A stretch of 64,000 nucleotides of DNA from Echinococcus granulosus (taxonomy: Eukaryota; Platyhelminthes; Cestoda; Cyclophyllidea; Taeniidae), in the NCBI RefSeq assembly GCF_000524195.1, contig NW_020170387.1, forward strand, positions 1,586,021 to 1,650,020. The letters are read 5' to 3'. How positions within the stretch are numbered: the first letter of the stretch is position 1; each line of letters starts with the position of its first letter. The notes under the pieces were generated by a model, which saw only the letters and a program-made list of their open reading frames with translations, was not told where the DNA came from and made no database searches. A program made the translations under genes and the position numbers. This document shows, one piece after another, positions 49,701 through 62,872 of this stretch.

Positions 49701-52700
49701 ACAGAGAGCGTTTTTGACAAAACTGACTCTTTTGTTAAAAATAACCAGATGTTAGAAATTAACAGCTCTTCAACAATCGTAAGGAGAAGTTGTGATGTAA
49801 ATAACCAATTAAGAGAAGTAGAAAATAGATATAATATAGCATAGCGCAGTGTAGATCTTAAATGAAGACGGTTTTTCTTTTTAAATTAGTAAAACAGAGA
49901 CATTTGCTGGAGTTTTTTAAAAAACTACGGTAATTTACAATCGGATAGCCAAAAGCATGATTATTTGGAGATGAGCGGTGCTGTACAAACAATTTTTCTT
50001 CATAAAACAAGTCCTATAATGCGAATATAGCACAAAATTGTGCACATGCGTTTAGGTCTAATCATCTGCCAAAGCGGTTCGTGATTCGTTTCGGCATATC
50101 CTTGGTTCCGTTGGCCTTATGACAGCAAACTAGATTGGGCTACAGCGCTGTTATTTGCTTTAATCAAGCCCTACTTAAGAACTATATATATCTTTGACAA
50201 ATCGCCTAAGGAAAACGTAATATCAAGTTTTATCAAGAGTGCAGGAATTACAAATGTTCCGCTTTTAATTCGTGATTTGGTGCCACGTTGCTAGCAAATA
50301 AATTTCTGCCAGGAATGAGTAAACATTAATTCCTCCCATTTTAGCATTCGGTAATAAACAAAAAAGTTTTGAAGAAGAGAACTTTTCAATATCCTAAAAG
50401 CAACTTATGGCATGACAAATCAATGTTTAAGATCGACTAATCCAGTGGAAGTGGCAAGAAGAAGTGGAGGAGTAGTGGTTTTCAAATGGATTCTGAAAAC
50501 AGGATTTTAATCTCCATTTCAGCCAATTCCGTCAGATACTGAGTGGCGTTAAGGATTAAAATCCCATACCTAACAGGAATGCAGTCGTAACTAGTCAGAA
50601 ACAGCCTGGTAAACACACACACGATCCCTGTGACTGAAAATAACGGCAGCGCCGCAGGGGCATTTAATGATGGCCATCACGAAACTTGTGAAGAGGGTAT
50701 CACATGGCCAACCAAAGCTTAATCATTTGCCAGTTGTACAAAGTGTAAAATCGACTATACCTTGCGTGCCTAAGAAACCAAATTAAGAAGTAACGTATTA
50801 TGGAATGGTTGACGCGAGCACAACGCACTCTTTAAGGGCCTATTATTATAATTTTAGGACCATATTCCGTTGTTCAATTACTTTTAAAATAAAACTACAC
50901 CTAGATGCAAGTTAAAAGTAAATCAAGGTGTAATACTCGGTGAAAGAAAATTCAGCAGTCAAACGAGTCCACCCGCTTTGATCCATGCTCTGACTTCCAT
51001 TATTTAAAGGCGCTGCATGGAAAGGAAGTGAACCGAAGACGCAAAATTCTAACGATATTGTTTTTAAAGTGCATTCTAGCGAAAAAAGGAGCCACACCTG
51101 GGTTGTTAATGGCGTTTAAAAAGTAGCAGACGAGAGGCACTGATGCATTATCTATGATTTCGTAACAGTAATACATGTAAGTTTTTGAGAGAATGTTCAA
51201 TCCCTTTAAAGAACCTTTGACTAACTGTGTAGGAAATACGAAAATCGTCAAAAGTTGTGTACGTTGCTTAACCTTAGTCTTTTGTTTCGTCTCATAAATG
51301 GAAATAAATGTACTTTCCTTTTAAGGATCTCCCTTTGCATCTTAAACACAAAAACTTTTGTAACGTAACTCAGGTTTAATCATAACCGAAAATTCCATCT
51401 GCAGAAGAGGCTTCAAAAACAGCATTTCGACCAAAAAGGGTTTTGCTTTGCCATCTTATTTCGGGTCTTAGCAGCAAATTGACTTCATTTACTCTCCACT
51501 TACTGCAATGATGGAATCAAATTGTTGGCAAGACAGCACTGCATTAAGTAGTGAGAACTCACCAAGCACAGGCTGAAATTTCTACTTCAATAGCGCAGCT
51601 AACATTTAGTTAAAATTTTATCGTGATGCATATAGTCTAGTAGCACACATTTTCACTCAAATGGCAATTTTTTGCTTTTAAGAAATCAAATAACAAATTC
51701 CATTTTAGCCTCATAAAAGATACCTAACACGACTATTGTCATGTTACCCACAAATAACCACCAAATAATAATTCTACCCATTTTGGAAACATTAGCGTAC
51801 GAACTGAAAGACTTGTTAATAACTTATTAAGATAGGCACATGCTCTGGCAAATTGTTTTACTAAATTCAGAAAAACACTTCAAACCCTGTGTTGGCAAAT
51901 GTTTGTTTTAACGAAAGTGATTTTCAAACCAATGACTTGCCTCAATGGGTGGTAAATTTAAAGTTTAAAAATTTAATCAATTTAATCAAAGTGCAAAAAA
52001 GTAGATCCCTATTTAGCTGATACGTGGGGTAAGACTAGTTTTGGGAAAAAAGGTAGTTTGCTTGCACAAATGCGTTATGATTAATGTAATGCTAAAACGA
52101 TACGCAAACTTTCATTATTTTACAAAGATTTTCACTGTTGGGAGCATTAAATTTTCTGACAAAGAGTGTCATGGTTTCTCTTGCACCCAGTCACTTAAAA
52201 CATTGTATTTTTATGGAATCTCGGCATATACTGTGGAAGGAGGGAACCTTGAGATAGCGGTTTCCAGGGTTGCTGAGGTAAGAATGAATGAGAAATAAGG
52301 TCTTGTTTCCCAAAGCATACAAACATGTAGGATTATGGAATGGTCTAATGTCTCTCAAGGGGACCACTGATTCAAAATGACACGTCAGCCATGAAATTGG
52401 CCATGCTATCAGCGCCCTCCGGAAGTGTATGCCACCAATTTTCGAAATAGGTTCTGTTTGAAGTAGCAATGATTATACCTTCACTCGCTTCCGGTCATCA
52501 CGAATTCTTTTGTGGTCATTGGTCCGTTCACTCCTAATGTGTGAACTTGTTGATTCTGTATCTAGTTAATCGCAAGCTTGCGACGATGGTGCTTAGACAG
52601 CTGCATGATGCAGCACATTTTGTCATGTTAGACAATAAAAGGCAATGATTCAGCAAACAATTGTAAGCATTAAAGATTAAAACAATTGCTTTACTTTGCT

Positions 52701-55440
52701 GGTGTTCCACAGAATTCGTCGTGTTAATAAATTAATGCAAGTTCTTACTTTTTAAATGCGAAAGGAAATTCTACAATTTTTATAGCTGACTTCAACCATC
52801 TTAAGAGTGGTATATTTTGCTATAGAAAGTGCAAGTGGTAAATCATATTTCACGCAGCAGTACTGATTGCAGCTACGTAAGCGATGTGGAGGAATATGTT
52901 AAGAGAAAACCCAGGAAAAGTCCGACTACGTGCAAGTCAATCATTAATCAAGTGGCGAACTCGAGGCTCACCTTTTTACAGTTTCTTCGGGTCAGCCTTG
53001 TTTTGGGGCTCATACACCTTCAAAGAACAGATATTTCTGGGATTTGGCGGATAAAACAAGATCATACATCAAGTTGTTTTTGAAATGATCGTGTTGCGCT
53101 CATGCACACTTGTATTTTCCAAAACATGGAATAAGACAGACTATTTATTCGAATATAATTTTATTACTTTGGGGAGATTAAAAGCAATGGACTTACAATG
53201 CGAGTTGAAGGAGCTATCAATAACTGGTTAAGATTGCAATTGGCTTACCTCGACAGAAATTCACTTTTGGCATATCATTAGCTAAGGGAGCCCAGTTTAA
53301 GATTATAAGTTGCTCTTAATAGGCAATTTTAAGATAAACTAAAATTTCTGATGTTATTTTTAGCCATTCCTCAGATATCTACCTCTTGCCGATTTTAAAC
53401 CACACGAAAGTCAATTTTGCATGCACAAAACGATTTGGTTTAAGGTTTACACAACAATTAATTTTCGGGTAATTTACTGATGATTTTACTAGCACACTAC
53501 ACTAAAAAGATGATGTCACGCAAAATGTCTAAATTATGATGTTTACATTCACAAAGCAAAGAATTTCATAAATAAACGCATTTTGATTAAAATCCCGATT
53601 TAACAGAAGCAACAGATTCAAACCATCAAATAGGTTGCGAATCTGTCCTAAAATATTTCCAATTTACTTTAAGTACGATTGTGTATTGTTTAAATCTGTG
53701 TTTGTAAGGATTATAAACATACTCATACCCTAACAAGGTATTACGAGTCACTCTTTTCAATGTGGCAGTGGGGGTGACTGATGATAGAGCTTTATTTGCG
53801 GTATTGTTGTGTAATTTTGTTAGCATTAGAAGTCCACATTTCCAAACTTGGTACCAACTAGAATCTTAAATCTATCTAAACAATACAGTAATCTATGCGA
53901 TAGCAACCGGTAGCATTTAGCCTCCGAAATACTCCAGTAAAAAGAAAGTGCTTGTGTTCTGCAATCTTGACCAATTTTAAAGCACTAATTCATTTCCACG
54001 TTTTTTAAAACAGGCGACCACAAAAGTGGATCTTTAGAGATACGAAAATTGTTTTTGTTTCCTTATGATGTTTAACCGCTAAAGCAGTGTGCTAGTATCA
54101 GCAGCAAGAATTGCTAATGGAAGTGAAAAATAGGGAATAATTTGAAAGTGTTATGTACAAAATTAGAAAGCGTTGTATGTTATTTACGTTATTTAATGCC
54201 ATAAAGTCCTTGATGTTGTGGTCAGTTTTATGTAAGTAGGGGACGGATGCTTTGGCTGCCAATACTATTACGTGATCATATATAAATGTCATTTAAGTAA
54301 AAGACGGTGCTACGGCATGATATTATGGATAATAGATCACCAGATTAAATTTGGCATATAATTATAAATACCTATAAACTAGCGTGTTAAGATTGCTCAG
54401 TCTAGATCAACCCTCTTTGCTTAACAGGGAATAGACAATTAGCCATTAGACTCGGTCTAAATTGGGACGACAGAAAATAAATTGACATTGTTTTGGTTGT
54501 TTAAAATTCATCAGCATGCAAAAGTCCGCACATGCACATGGCTTAAAAAAGCCGAAGATTATCTAAAAGGCAATTAATTGGTGTAAATATTCATCTTTAA
54601 GCAAATGAAATGCACTTGATCACAATGCCGTGGCGTAATTCTCATTCATATTAGCGGTTTATTTGCTTAGTGATAAATTGGTGGTGTAGGTGAAGGATGC
54701 AAAGATTGATATGAAATATTAGGGCGATTATTTACTCCAAGTAAACACAGATGCTGTGATTGAGAAAGAGGCGTGAAAACTGATTTTACGACGGGAGATG
54801 TAAATAAAATTCTTTGTAGCACAACAGTCGGATGGTTGAATTAACTGGTGTGATTGTCTATCCATTCACTCTCACCTGTGCAATGATCCGTAAATCCAAG
54901 CTATTTTTTGCTGCAGCAATGCAGGTTATTCTGTTTTAATCTTTGGTAATTTTGCCTTGCAATGTTAGCATTGAAAATTAGAGTTAGCCGAGTTAGATAA
55001 GTAGTTAATAACGTTACAAAAATGCACAAATTTAAAACAAAGTCTAAGGTTTTTTTGAAGGCAAATCAAATGTTTTAAAACTAAGTATACGGATGCATTG
55101 ACTTAATCAAGACTAAGTACATCATTAGAGTGATATGAATTTCATTGATTTGATTTTACGACAGAAAGCAATCAAGGTATCAAAACAGTAAGTGCATCTT
55201 GAACTAGAAAAGGACTAAATAGATAAGCAACTATAATAAACAACCATCACCACTCGCATGCCGATTAACACAGAAATTAAAGCAGACTTTATGTGAAGGC
55301 CTTAAATCATGGCCTTTTAAATCGTCTTAGTAATCGCCTTTTTATTTGGGAACGGCACATCCAATGATAAGTATTATGCTGTGCTACCCTAACAACACCA
55401 AATGATTAGGTTTGCTGACTAATTAATCAGTATATACGGT
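46712..55440. other. AT-rich, no gene supported
   Basis: No supported exons. A short GC-richer part at 52320-52490 is open on the minus strand (52191-52469) but has no recognised domain. Confidence 0.5.
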
Positions 55441-55450
55441 TTTTTTCGCT

Positions 55451-55514
55451 CTGGACAATTCCCACTCTCGCGCTCTCACGCTCTCTTTCGCGCACAATAC
55501 TGATCATTGTCCAG
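55451..55514. promoter_or_regulatory. CT/CpG-rich island bounded by a 9-bp inverted repeat
   Basis: CTGGACAAT at 55451-55459 and its exact reverse complement ATTGTCCAG at 55506-55514 enclose a pyrimidine-rich stretch with repeated CGCTCTC and TTTCGCG words. It stands out in AT-rich DNA, 6.4 kb upstream of the laminin-G coding exon. It could be a promoter or enhancer of that gene or a small element; function is inference. Confidence 0.4.
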
Positions 55515-58500
55515 TAAATATTTTTATCTCCCGTCTGCTCTATATCTAGCTCCCTGTGTTAACGATAAGATCAAAGGTCGAGCTCCCGCAACATGGCTCT
55601 TTGCGTGCCCGGAATCATATTAGATTCCAAAAACGCACTAGAGTGATTGATAGGATGTCTTTTGGAATCCATTTTAAATGAATTGACAGAAAAGACTGAA
55701 GTGTGCAATGCCTGATACTGCCTCTGCAACTTCTCATGCTTTTAATGTGTTTGGCACGATTGTGGTTGAAAATATATATCATTTAATTAAGACGTGAAAC
55801 AACTAAAAATAAGCGTTAAAACAACATTCAGCGTTTATAATTACGGTATGCATAATGCTGTTTACGATAACATCATTTTGATACCATTCATCCCCTAAAT
55901 TCGTTCATATGTCGTCTATAATTGTGGAAAAAGTAAACGCTAATTAAAATAGGTATCTTAAGATCTTATGACCACTGTAAGTACAAGCATCCACCATTTA
56001 ACACTTTATTACCCATAATAAAAACGTTATGCTAAAAATAATCGCATGTGATGTATTTACTCATGTGCACACACGGACTACTTAACAATAGATGCAAATT
56101 GTGGTATCACTCAACCTTGCATCCGACACGTCGCTCTCATTTATTGTATATTAACCATTTATGAGATGAAAGTAATTTTAAGGCTATTTACACAGTTTTA
56201 GCTACGTTTTGGCATTTGACACAAGTCCTCAAGTTCCCTTGAATTTTAATATCTTTTCCCTATTAATTATTAAATATTGGCGCAATCATAATATCTGGTT
56301 TTTTGCTGAGGTACTGTACTTTTGCTATGGTGACCAACAATTAAAACGAATGATGCAGACTAAGTTTTTTAGTTTAAAGGTAAGAGCTGGAGGAATGGTG
56401 TGTATTAAGTGACGATTATTAAATGTGTATGGGCAAATAGTAAAAAGGAGGGGACAGAGACAGTTATCTTGTAGGGTCTTTAAAATTTCTTTTATAATTA
56501 TCAACTATCATCTGTGTGCTCGAAATTAATGTTGGAATTAGTACTTAAGATGAGTGGCCAACGTCACCACCTACAAATTAATCGGTGTACTTTAGGATGT
56601 ACTAAAAGGACAGCCTTGCACTCCGTTCTCCATAACAATAAGCCAAAAGCTAAATGTATCGACTTCGTGAAGGCGAAAACCTCGCTCTCGCATTCCCACA
56701 TTATGTCGACCCAAAACATTGCAAAGGGAGGAAAGAATGACAAAAACAAATGATCAAATCACCATAAGGGTGGATTGTGCGAGGCATGAGACCTTTGTTA
56801 ATACCGCGTAGCAATGTTGCTTTGGTGATTGTTGCGAAATACCTCACAACGCGTTGGTGGTGGCATAATATGCACGGCTAAGTGTTGGGTATACAATAAC
56901 CATGGGGTCATGCCGAGTCACTGTCAAGGAAGATTTCTAAGCCTGATAGACGAAATAACTGACTAAGATCTTTGACATCTGGGAGTTAAAATGTCACTAA
57001 TTGTTAAAAATATTGCTGAAATATCTTTTCAGCCATTTGCTATGATTTTGTGTGTCTAGCATTGTAGTATTTGCTATATTATCAGGACGTTTAATTTTGA
57101 TTAACTCAATGTGGATGTACTTAAAGTAAAATAAGTATAGTCAATCAAAAGGTTTCACGAAGGTGGCTTTGACTGTAGATAAATTCACAGTTACAGATAG
57201 TGACTGAAAGATGAACTAAAGGGGGCATGAAGGCAGAGCATCTGAGTTAACTTCTCAAAGTCAAGTTAGAGTAGAATTGATATTAAAAATAATGGGTATA
57301 TAACGACGAATTTCCACATCGACAGTCAAATTGTAGGTTTGTTGTTTTATAGACCTTTGTGCCCTGTAATTAAGTAGGCAGCCGAAATATCAAAACTACG
57401 CAAAATAATACTTAAAAACAGTTTTTAAACGGTTATTTTTAACCCTTTCGTTCGGCATTACGAGGGCTGATTGCATAGTGTATCAAGTCAAATTTATTCA
57501 TATTTTACCAAGCACTCTATTTTGCAAAACTGCGCAGTTTTAACCACTTATGTAACAAAAATTTAATGAAGTAAAACTTTTCATTTTAATGGCAGTTTTT
57601 TAAATTCAAGATTTTTAAATCTACTTCCCTTTTGCTCCTAGTTTTTAGCATCTTGTGATTAATGCCGCCTGATTTGTCGTCGCAATTCTAGGTGTTTTTT
57701 CATGACAGCTCAAAATTATTTTTTATCAGATGGCCCTTTAATTTGGTAAAACTTTGTTGTAATTCTGCGATGCTCCCACGGGTATGATGTGACTTACGTT
57801 TGCTAGATTTGCAGACTTAAAGAGACGATAATCCTTTCTAAGATCATTTGACCGAATGGGTTTATATACTGTAGACGATACGCCGACTTTTTATGACGTT
57901 AAATGGATTTGTGGATGGCAGTGATGATTGCAATTAATCTATTATTAATCTGGTTATAGTTTTTCCACTTGTGAGCAAGACATGAAGAACCTGCACTTAT
58001 GTTCATTTAAAAATCCTTTAGACATTATGATTCATTGGCTTCAAACTGAAAGGAAGGAGTTTCGTTAAGGTGAACAGTGCACAGACTGCCATAGAAATTG
58101 AGCTACACGACTGAGAAGTCAGTAAATAGAATTTAAAAATCGGTGGTAAGCATTGATAATTTATATAAATATGCTTGACTTGAAAAGAATATTGAAAATC
58201 CTTTTCGATACATGCATTACTTGTAGATTGGGCCGATTCGGAAGCAACCACATTAACTTGAATTCAGGCTTTTGCCAATTCTTTGATTAGTGTGCTTTTT
58301 GCTCACTAGGCGTAAATGACTAAAATGCATTGGTTTTGAGCTTGATTTGCTTTGGCTGTGGTACAAAATCTAGAGGCCGAGCGATTACCAAAGAAAAGAA
58401 GCAGAAAGGCGCTTCGATATAATAGAACCTAGTGAACTTACCGAAATCAACTAGGAATGGTGTTACTTGTGCATTATTACGTCGGTCTAAACTCAAACAT

Positions 58501-61500
58501 AAATAGTATGAAAGAATGCAAATCAGAAGAAGACTGATACTTGAAATCTATAGAATTCTTAGTCAAATCACCTAGGCGTCCATTAAAAACAATTCAAAAA
58601 ACAGCAATAAAGATTTGTAGCATTGAAAAAGGGATTGCGCTTCTTATTATTCAGTAGTTGATTTCATTTCTCCTCCACCCCCTTCGCTACACTTGCAAGC
58701 CGAAAAACAATTCGGTTAGTCGGAAGCGTGAGTATTCATGCTATGCTTCAGTTGGCCGCCAAATGGCTAAATTCCTTAAAAAATTTGGCCATTGAAAATC
58801 AAAATTGGATTTGCATTTACTAAACTGTTAAGAAAGGGAATGAAAATACACTTGTGGATTGTTTAAGTGGGCTTTGAAATAAATGATGAGCCTGATGCTT
58901 TTGGTTTGGGAACGGCCAAAACCTTTACCTACGCTTTTATCATTATATATGTTTCTTGCTAAAAAGTACACCTTCATCCCTTTGATTTTAAATAATTATC
59001 GAAGAAATGACTTTGAGTGGCTTACTTTTCTAGGTTTTTTTCCATAAAGTGATTAAGTCCATACAAAAGAGCCTTGTGTAATACTACGTATAAAAAGACT
59101 AAGGAAATCAAAGAAATAGTCAAATATTCAAAGAAAGTTCACTCAACTTTATGAAATGGTAATGGAGTATTTAATGCATAATGATTCTCAAATCACCTGT
59201 GAGACCATGAAGTTTGAATTTGTTGACATTTATCACATTGCGGTGATATGCTACAGGAATCCTGACGTTTGATTGCTTTTATGACATTTGAGCTATAGCT
59301 AGCACCCTTAAGTGTGTCTTGAAGTCAAATCTTGGCAAGCCTAATAGTTTCTAAACGGTAATTAAAAGTTCAAAAAGACGAGGTGTGCTAATACTTTAGC
59401 AGACCTCTCATTTTCCTTTTACTAATATTCAGCAAGGCGATTTTGTAGTCTGCTGACAGAGCTGAATTTCATAAATACTTATGAAACTTGTCAGTGAGGA
59501 GCCATTTGTGTTATTTTAAGGAACACGTCAGAAGTATAATAGCAGTTACCTTATAAAGATGGTCTACGAGTCATAATTCGGTCAGTATTTGTTCATGTCT
59601 GAAAAGTATTTACATTTAGCGGTGGGTTTAAAGTATAGCGAAGCGTGTCACACGAATATGTGCAATATATGGGGGCAGTTTTATCCATTTTCTGCCGTTC
59701 CGAAGTTAATTTGTGCTTAGACCAGTTACAAAGCCACTTTAGCGAAGTTCAAAACAAGTCTTTACATGTTCGAGTAATAATTTAGGTTTCAAAGATACGT
59801 TAGCGTGGAAAGTTACATGAATGGAATAAATTACGAAGAACGTTTGCTGTGTAATTAGGTGAATTTGCTGATTAGCAAAAAATTGACTAACACTACCTAG
59901 GATATGCATCTGACTTCTCAGTTATGCAATTGACGTTGCTTCAAGTCGAATTATTTGAGGCGATTTAAAGGCCTTGTACTGTGGACTGAGCTACAGTCAA
60001 TTCTATTGCCTTTTAAATTTGTTCTCGTCCTGAATTTAGATGAGTGGATCATTTGCATTTTTTAATGATTACGGTAGTATCTTAAGATTTCATGGTTTAG
60101 TATGTCTAATGTAATACACTCTTGAAGAAGTGAGACTGAGATTAATGTCCTACGTTAGCTTTTACTCTCCCAGAAATTTTGACTTAGAGACCCGCCCAAT
60201 TGCGGGAACAAAAGCGGAAGCTAGAATCTATGTGGTATGTTAATTCCTTCTACTTCATGTTTTACTTTGTTAGTGGTAGCTATAGTAACGTCTATCCTAT
60301 CATCCTGCCCTACACCTGTGCCTCTTGTTTCGGTGCGAAATGGTATTCTGCGAAAACACATACTTCTTCTTAAAGAAATGCAACCATTTTTCCAAAAGCT
60401 TATAATAAAGCCTTTTTAATTGAACAAATGGCATAAATGGTACGATTTACCTGCAAATTTGTTACGACAATAAATTCTTACACTGCGATACTGTATTCAT
60501 GGGATGGCAGGTGTACTCTCTTTCACTTCAAAGATACTTGCGGAAACGCCCAGCATTTCTTGATTTTTGTGGCGCAGTTACTCTCTTCACGTAAAGTAAA
60601 GTTGTGAAAATGAAATTCTTTGAATTTTTCGGGAATTGAGGTCATTACACCAGCCACCGAGAGACGTAAATTCTATTTAGAAATCAACAGCTAGAAATGC
60701 AATAATATTACTAGCAAACATACAACAAAACAGCATTTTACTAATCCAAAAGTAGGCGTAACTACATTTTTTGTTAAGTTATCCGAAACGTCGGTTTTCA
60801 AGCCATCTTTTGCTGCAGCCCTTTACTTACTTTTGTTATATTTTATACTAGATTTAGTAACGAATATGAAATGTATTTCAGAACCACCTAAGTCGGCGTC
60901 TTTTCGATTTAAAAATCCCAAGCTAGTTGCATGAATGAGATTTATGACAGCCTACCAATCATGTCAAAAAACTCAGATTTTATATCTACCCACATTTGAT
61001 TTGTACTTTGATGATTCACTAGATTTTCTACCAAATTATTCAGTATATTAGCACTAAAACTTGTTTTTGCGTTATTTACCTAATATTAACAAATTTTAGA
61101 TTTTTTTGTGGGAAAATAAACATCTATTATTGCAAATTTCCGAAAAGGAACTGCATTGAAATTTTGAGACTTGCATTCTAGTGCTACAATTTTGTTATAC
61201 ATGCTTTTTGCATCATTTCTCTTGTACAATCACGTATTTCCATTTTGGAGTCGGTCTAAAAAAACCTGCTTTTTTTAGAAAATTGGCCCCTTCAATTCAG
61301 AAAAATGCTAAGGATTCTAGTGTTTTACAGTAACATGAATTTCTAAGAATAGCAAGGAGCAAAAAGGCAATAGATAATAAAATTTTCTTCTCGTTAGCAC
61401 AAAATACAAGTTTATATTCCAATATGCAACTTATTTTCACTCACCACCCTCGGGAAGAAACAGCTTAACCATTTTTTTGTTTGCGATGAAATATATTGAC

Positions 61501-61948
61501 CTTTAAAGGGACGCAACTTTAACATTGTCTCCCCTAAAGTTATTTCCTTATCGAAATTTTTAAAAGGATGTTAAGTTTTACACTTTTCGGAATAATAAAT
61601 AACGCAACCTGTAGTATTTTTTGATTTCAACTAGTTCGAGGTTGCATTAGTGTAAAATACCGATTCATACCTGTACCTATTACAGTTTTTTTTGCTTAAT
61701 CAAATGATAATAAGTTCCACCTACTTCAATGTAATTTATGCTACTTCAGTCCAAGCACAAGACTAGACCAAGGCCGCGGTTATCCCATAGTGGCCAATTC
61801 TGAACGTGCATCATTCTAATTGGTCAACTGGACTAAATATTGTTCGGCGTGGTTACCATTCCGCATAGCAATTCCTTGTTGGAACACTACCTTTGCCAAG
61901 GGATATTCAACATTCAATCTTCCCAAATATGTCAGATTGTTCTAATCA
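55515..61948. other. AT-rich region upstream of the laminin-G gene
   Basis: No coding exon supported. 5'UTR exons or regulatory DNA of the laminin-G gene may be here. A pyrimidine-poor but plausible acceptor ATATGTCAG ends at 61935, 13 nt before the ATG at 61949. Confidence 0.45.
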
Positions 61949-62729
61949 ATGTATATAATAGCATTACACTTCAGTCTTCTCTGTGTAGTGGCTGGTGCCT
62001 TGAAATACGGTGGACCTGCAGTTGTTCTGAAGGATGCTAAATCAACCGTGGAATATGCTAGTGTTTCGCTCATCTCCGAAACCTCCCTCTTTATCGAATT
62101 TAGCGGACATTCCCTGCAGGGCAGATTGCTTTATGCGGAGAACGCCACGATGGGGACCTTTATCTCACTTAAAATAAATCGTCCTGGTACACTGAGATTT
62201 GAAATGAAATTGACTGCTACTAATCGAAGTCATCAATTCGTTATCCTCAGTGCTCCTCTAGATCGGACAGCTGATCAATGGCATAGCGCTGATCTGAGAA
62301 TTTCTTTAAGGGAAAAAGTGGTCATACTATTTGTCGATGGCAAGAATGCATACCCTACTCATATTGAAGATGTTGCTGCCAACACTGCCAGATACTCCTT
62401 TGGTGGATACCTGCACGTGGGCCGTTTGCCACCCAATCTGCTAGCTGACGCAAGCAAAGTAGTTCACTTTACGGCTGTAATGGAGTTTGCATTTGTGGGC
62501 AACATAAAGAGTATATTTGTAAATGGCAGAGCACCTCTACCGCTGAAAGCTCTTAATGGGGCCGAAATCGCTCCTGGATTATCCCATTGTCATCTGCTGA
62601 GTCGAGAAGTTGCTAGAGGTGGCGACAGCCACTGGTTGTGCCCACAAAACTTAAGCTGCCTAGACGGACTCGATGGTCCTAAATGTGGATGTAATAAGAA
62701 CAGTCGAGAACTAGGCATTTGTCAATTCC
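61949..62729 (+). CDS. Laminin-G domain protein, probably neurexin-like, first coding exon
   Basis: Start of a secreted or single-pass cell-surface protein. The ATG at 61949 opens a signal peptide, MYIIALHFSLLCVVAGA, followed at once by a laminin-G/LNS domain (about residues 18-205). Visible blocks are SLFIEFSGHSLQGRLLYAEN, DQWHSADLRISL, VVILFVDGK, YLHVGRLPPNL and FVGNIKSIFVNG, which match the strand order of LNS folds and in particular the GGLPP and FxGxIxxxxVNG positions of neurexins. Next comes a Cys-containing segment (CHLLSR, then WLCPQNLSCLDGLDGPKCGC and LGICQF) where neurexins carry an EGF-like module. The exon ends at a GTAAGG donor at 62730, phase 1, so further exons lie downstream. 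Signal peptide directly before an LNS domain favours alpha-neurexin; other laminin-G proteins are possible. Confidence 0.75.
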
Positions 62730-62815
62730 GTAAGGCGTCCATCTCAAATCCTCTTATTTTACACTCAAATCCTTGCATTTTTAATGTTAACCACTTTAAA
62801 ACCTTTTATTTATAG

Positions 62816-62872
62816 CAAATGATGGCAAAGTGTACAGACTATGTCAGAGTAAATCTGGAAGGAAAACTGGCA
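62816..62872 (+). CDS. Possible second exon of the laminin-G gene
   Basis: A good acceptor (TTTATTTATAG) ends at 62815. In the phase set by the first exon it gives PNDGKVYRLCQSKSGRKTGK with one Cys that could continue the EGF-like segment. The donor (AAA|GTGGTG) is weak. The intron would be 86 nt. Confidence 0.25.
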
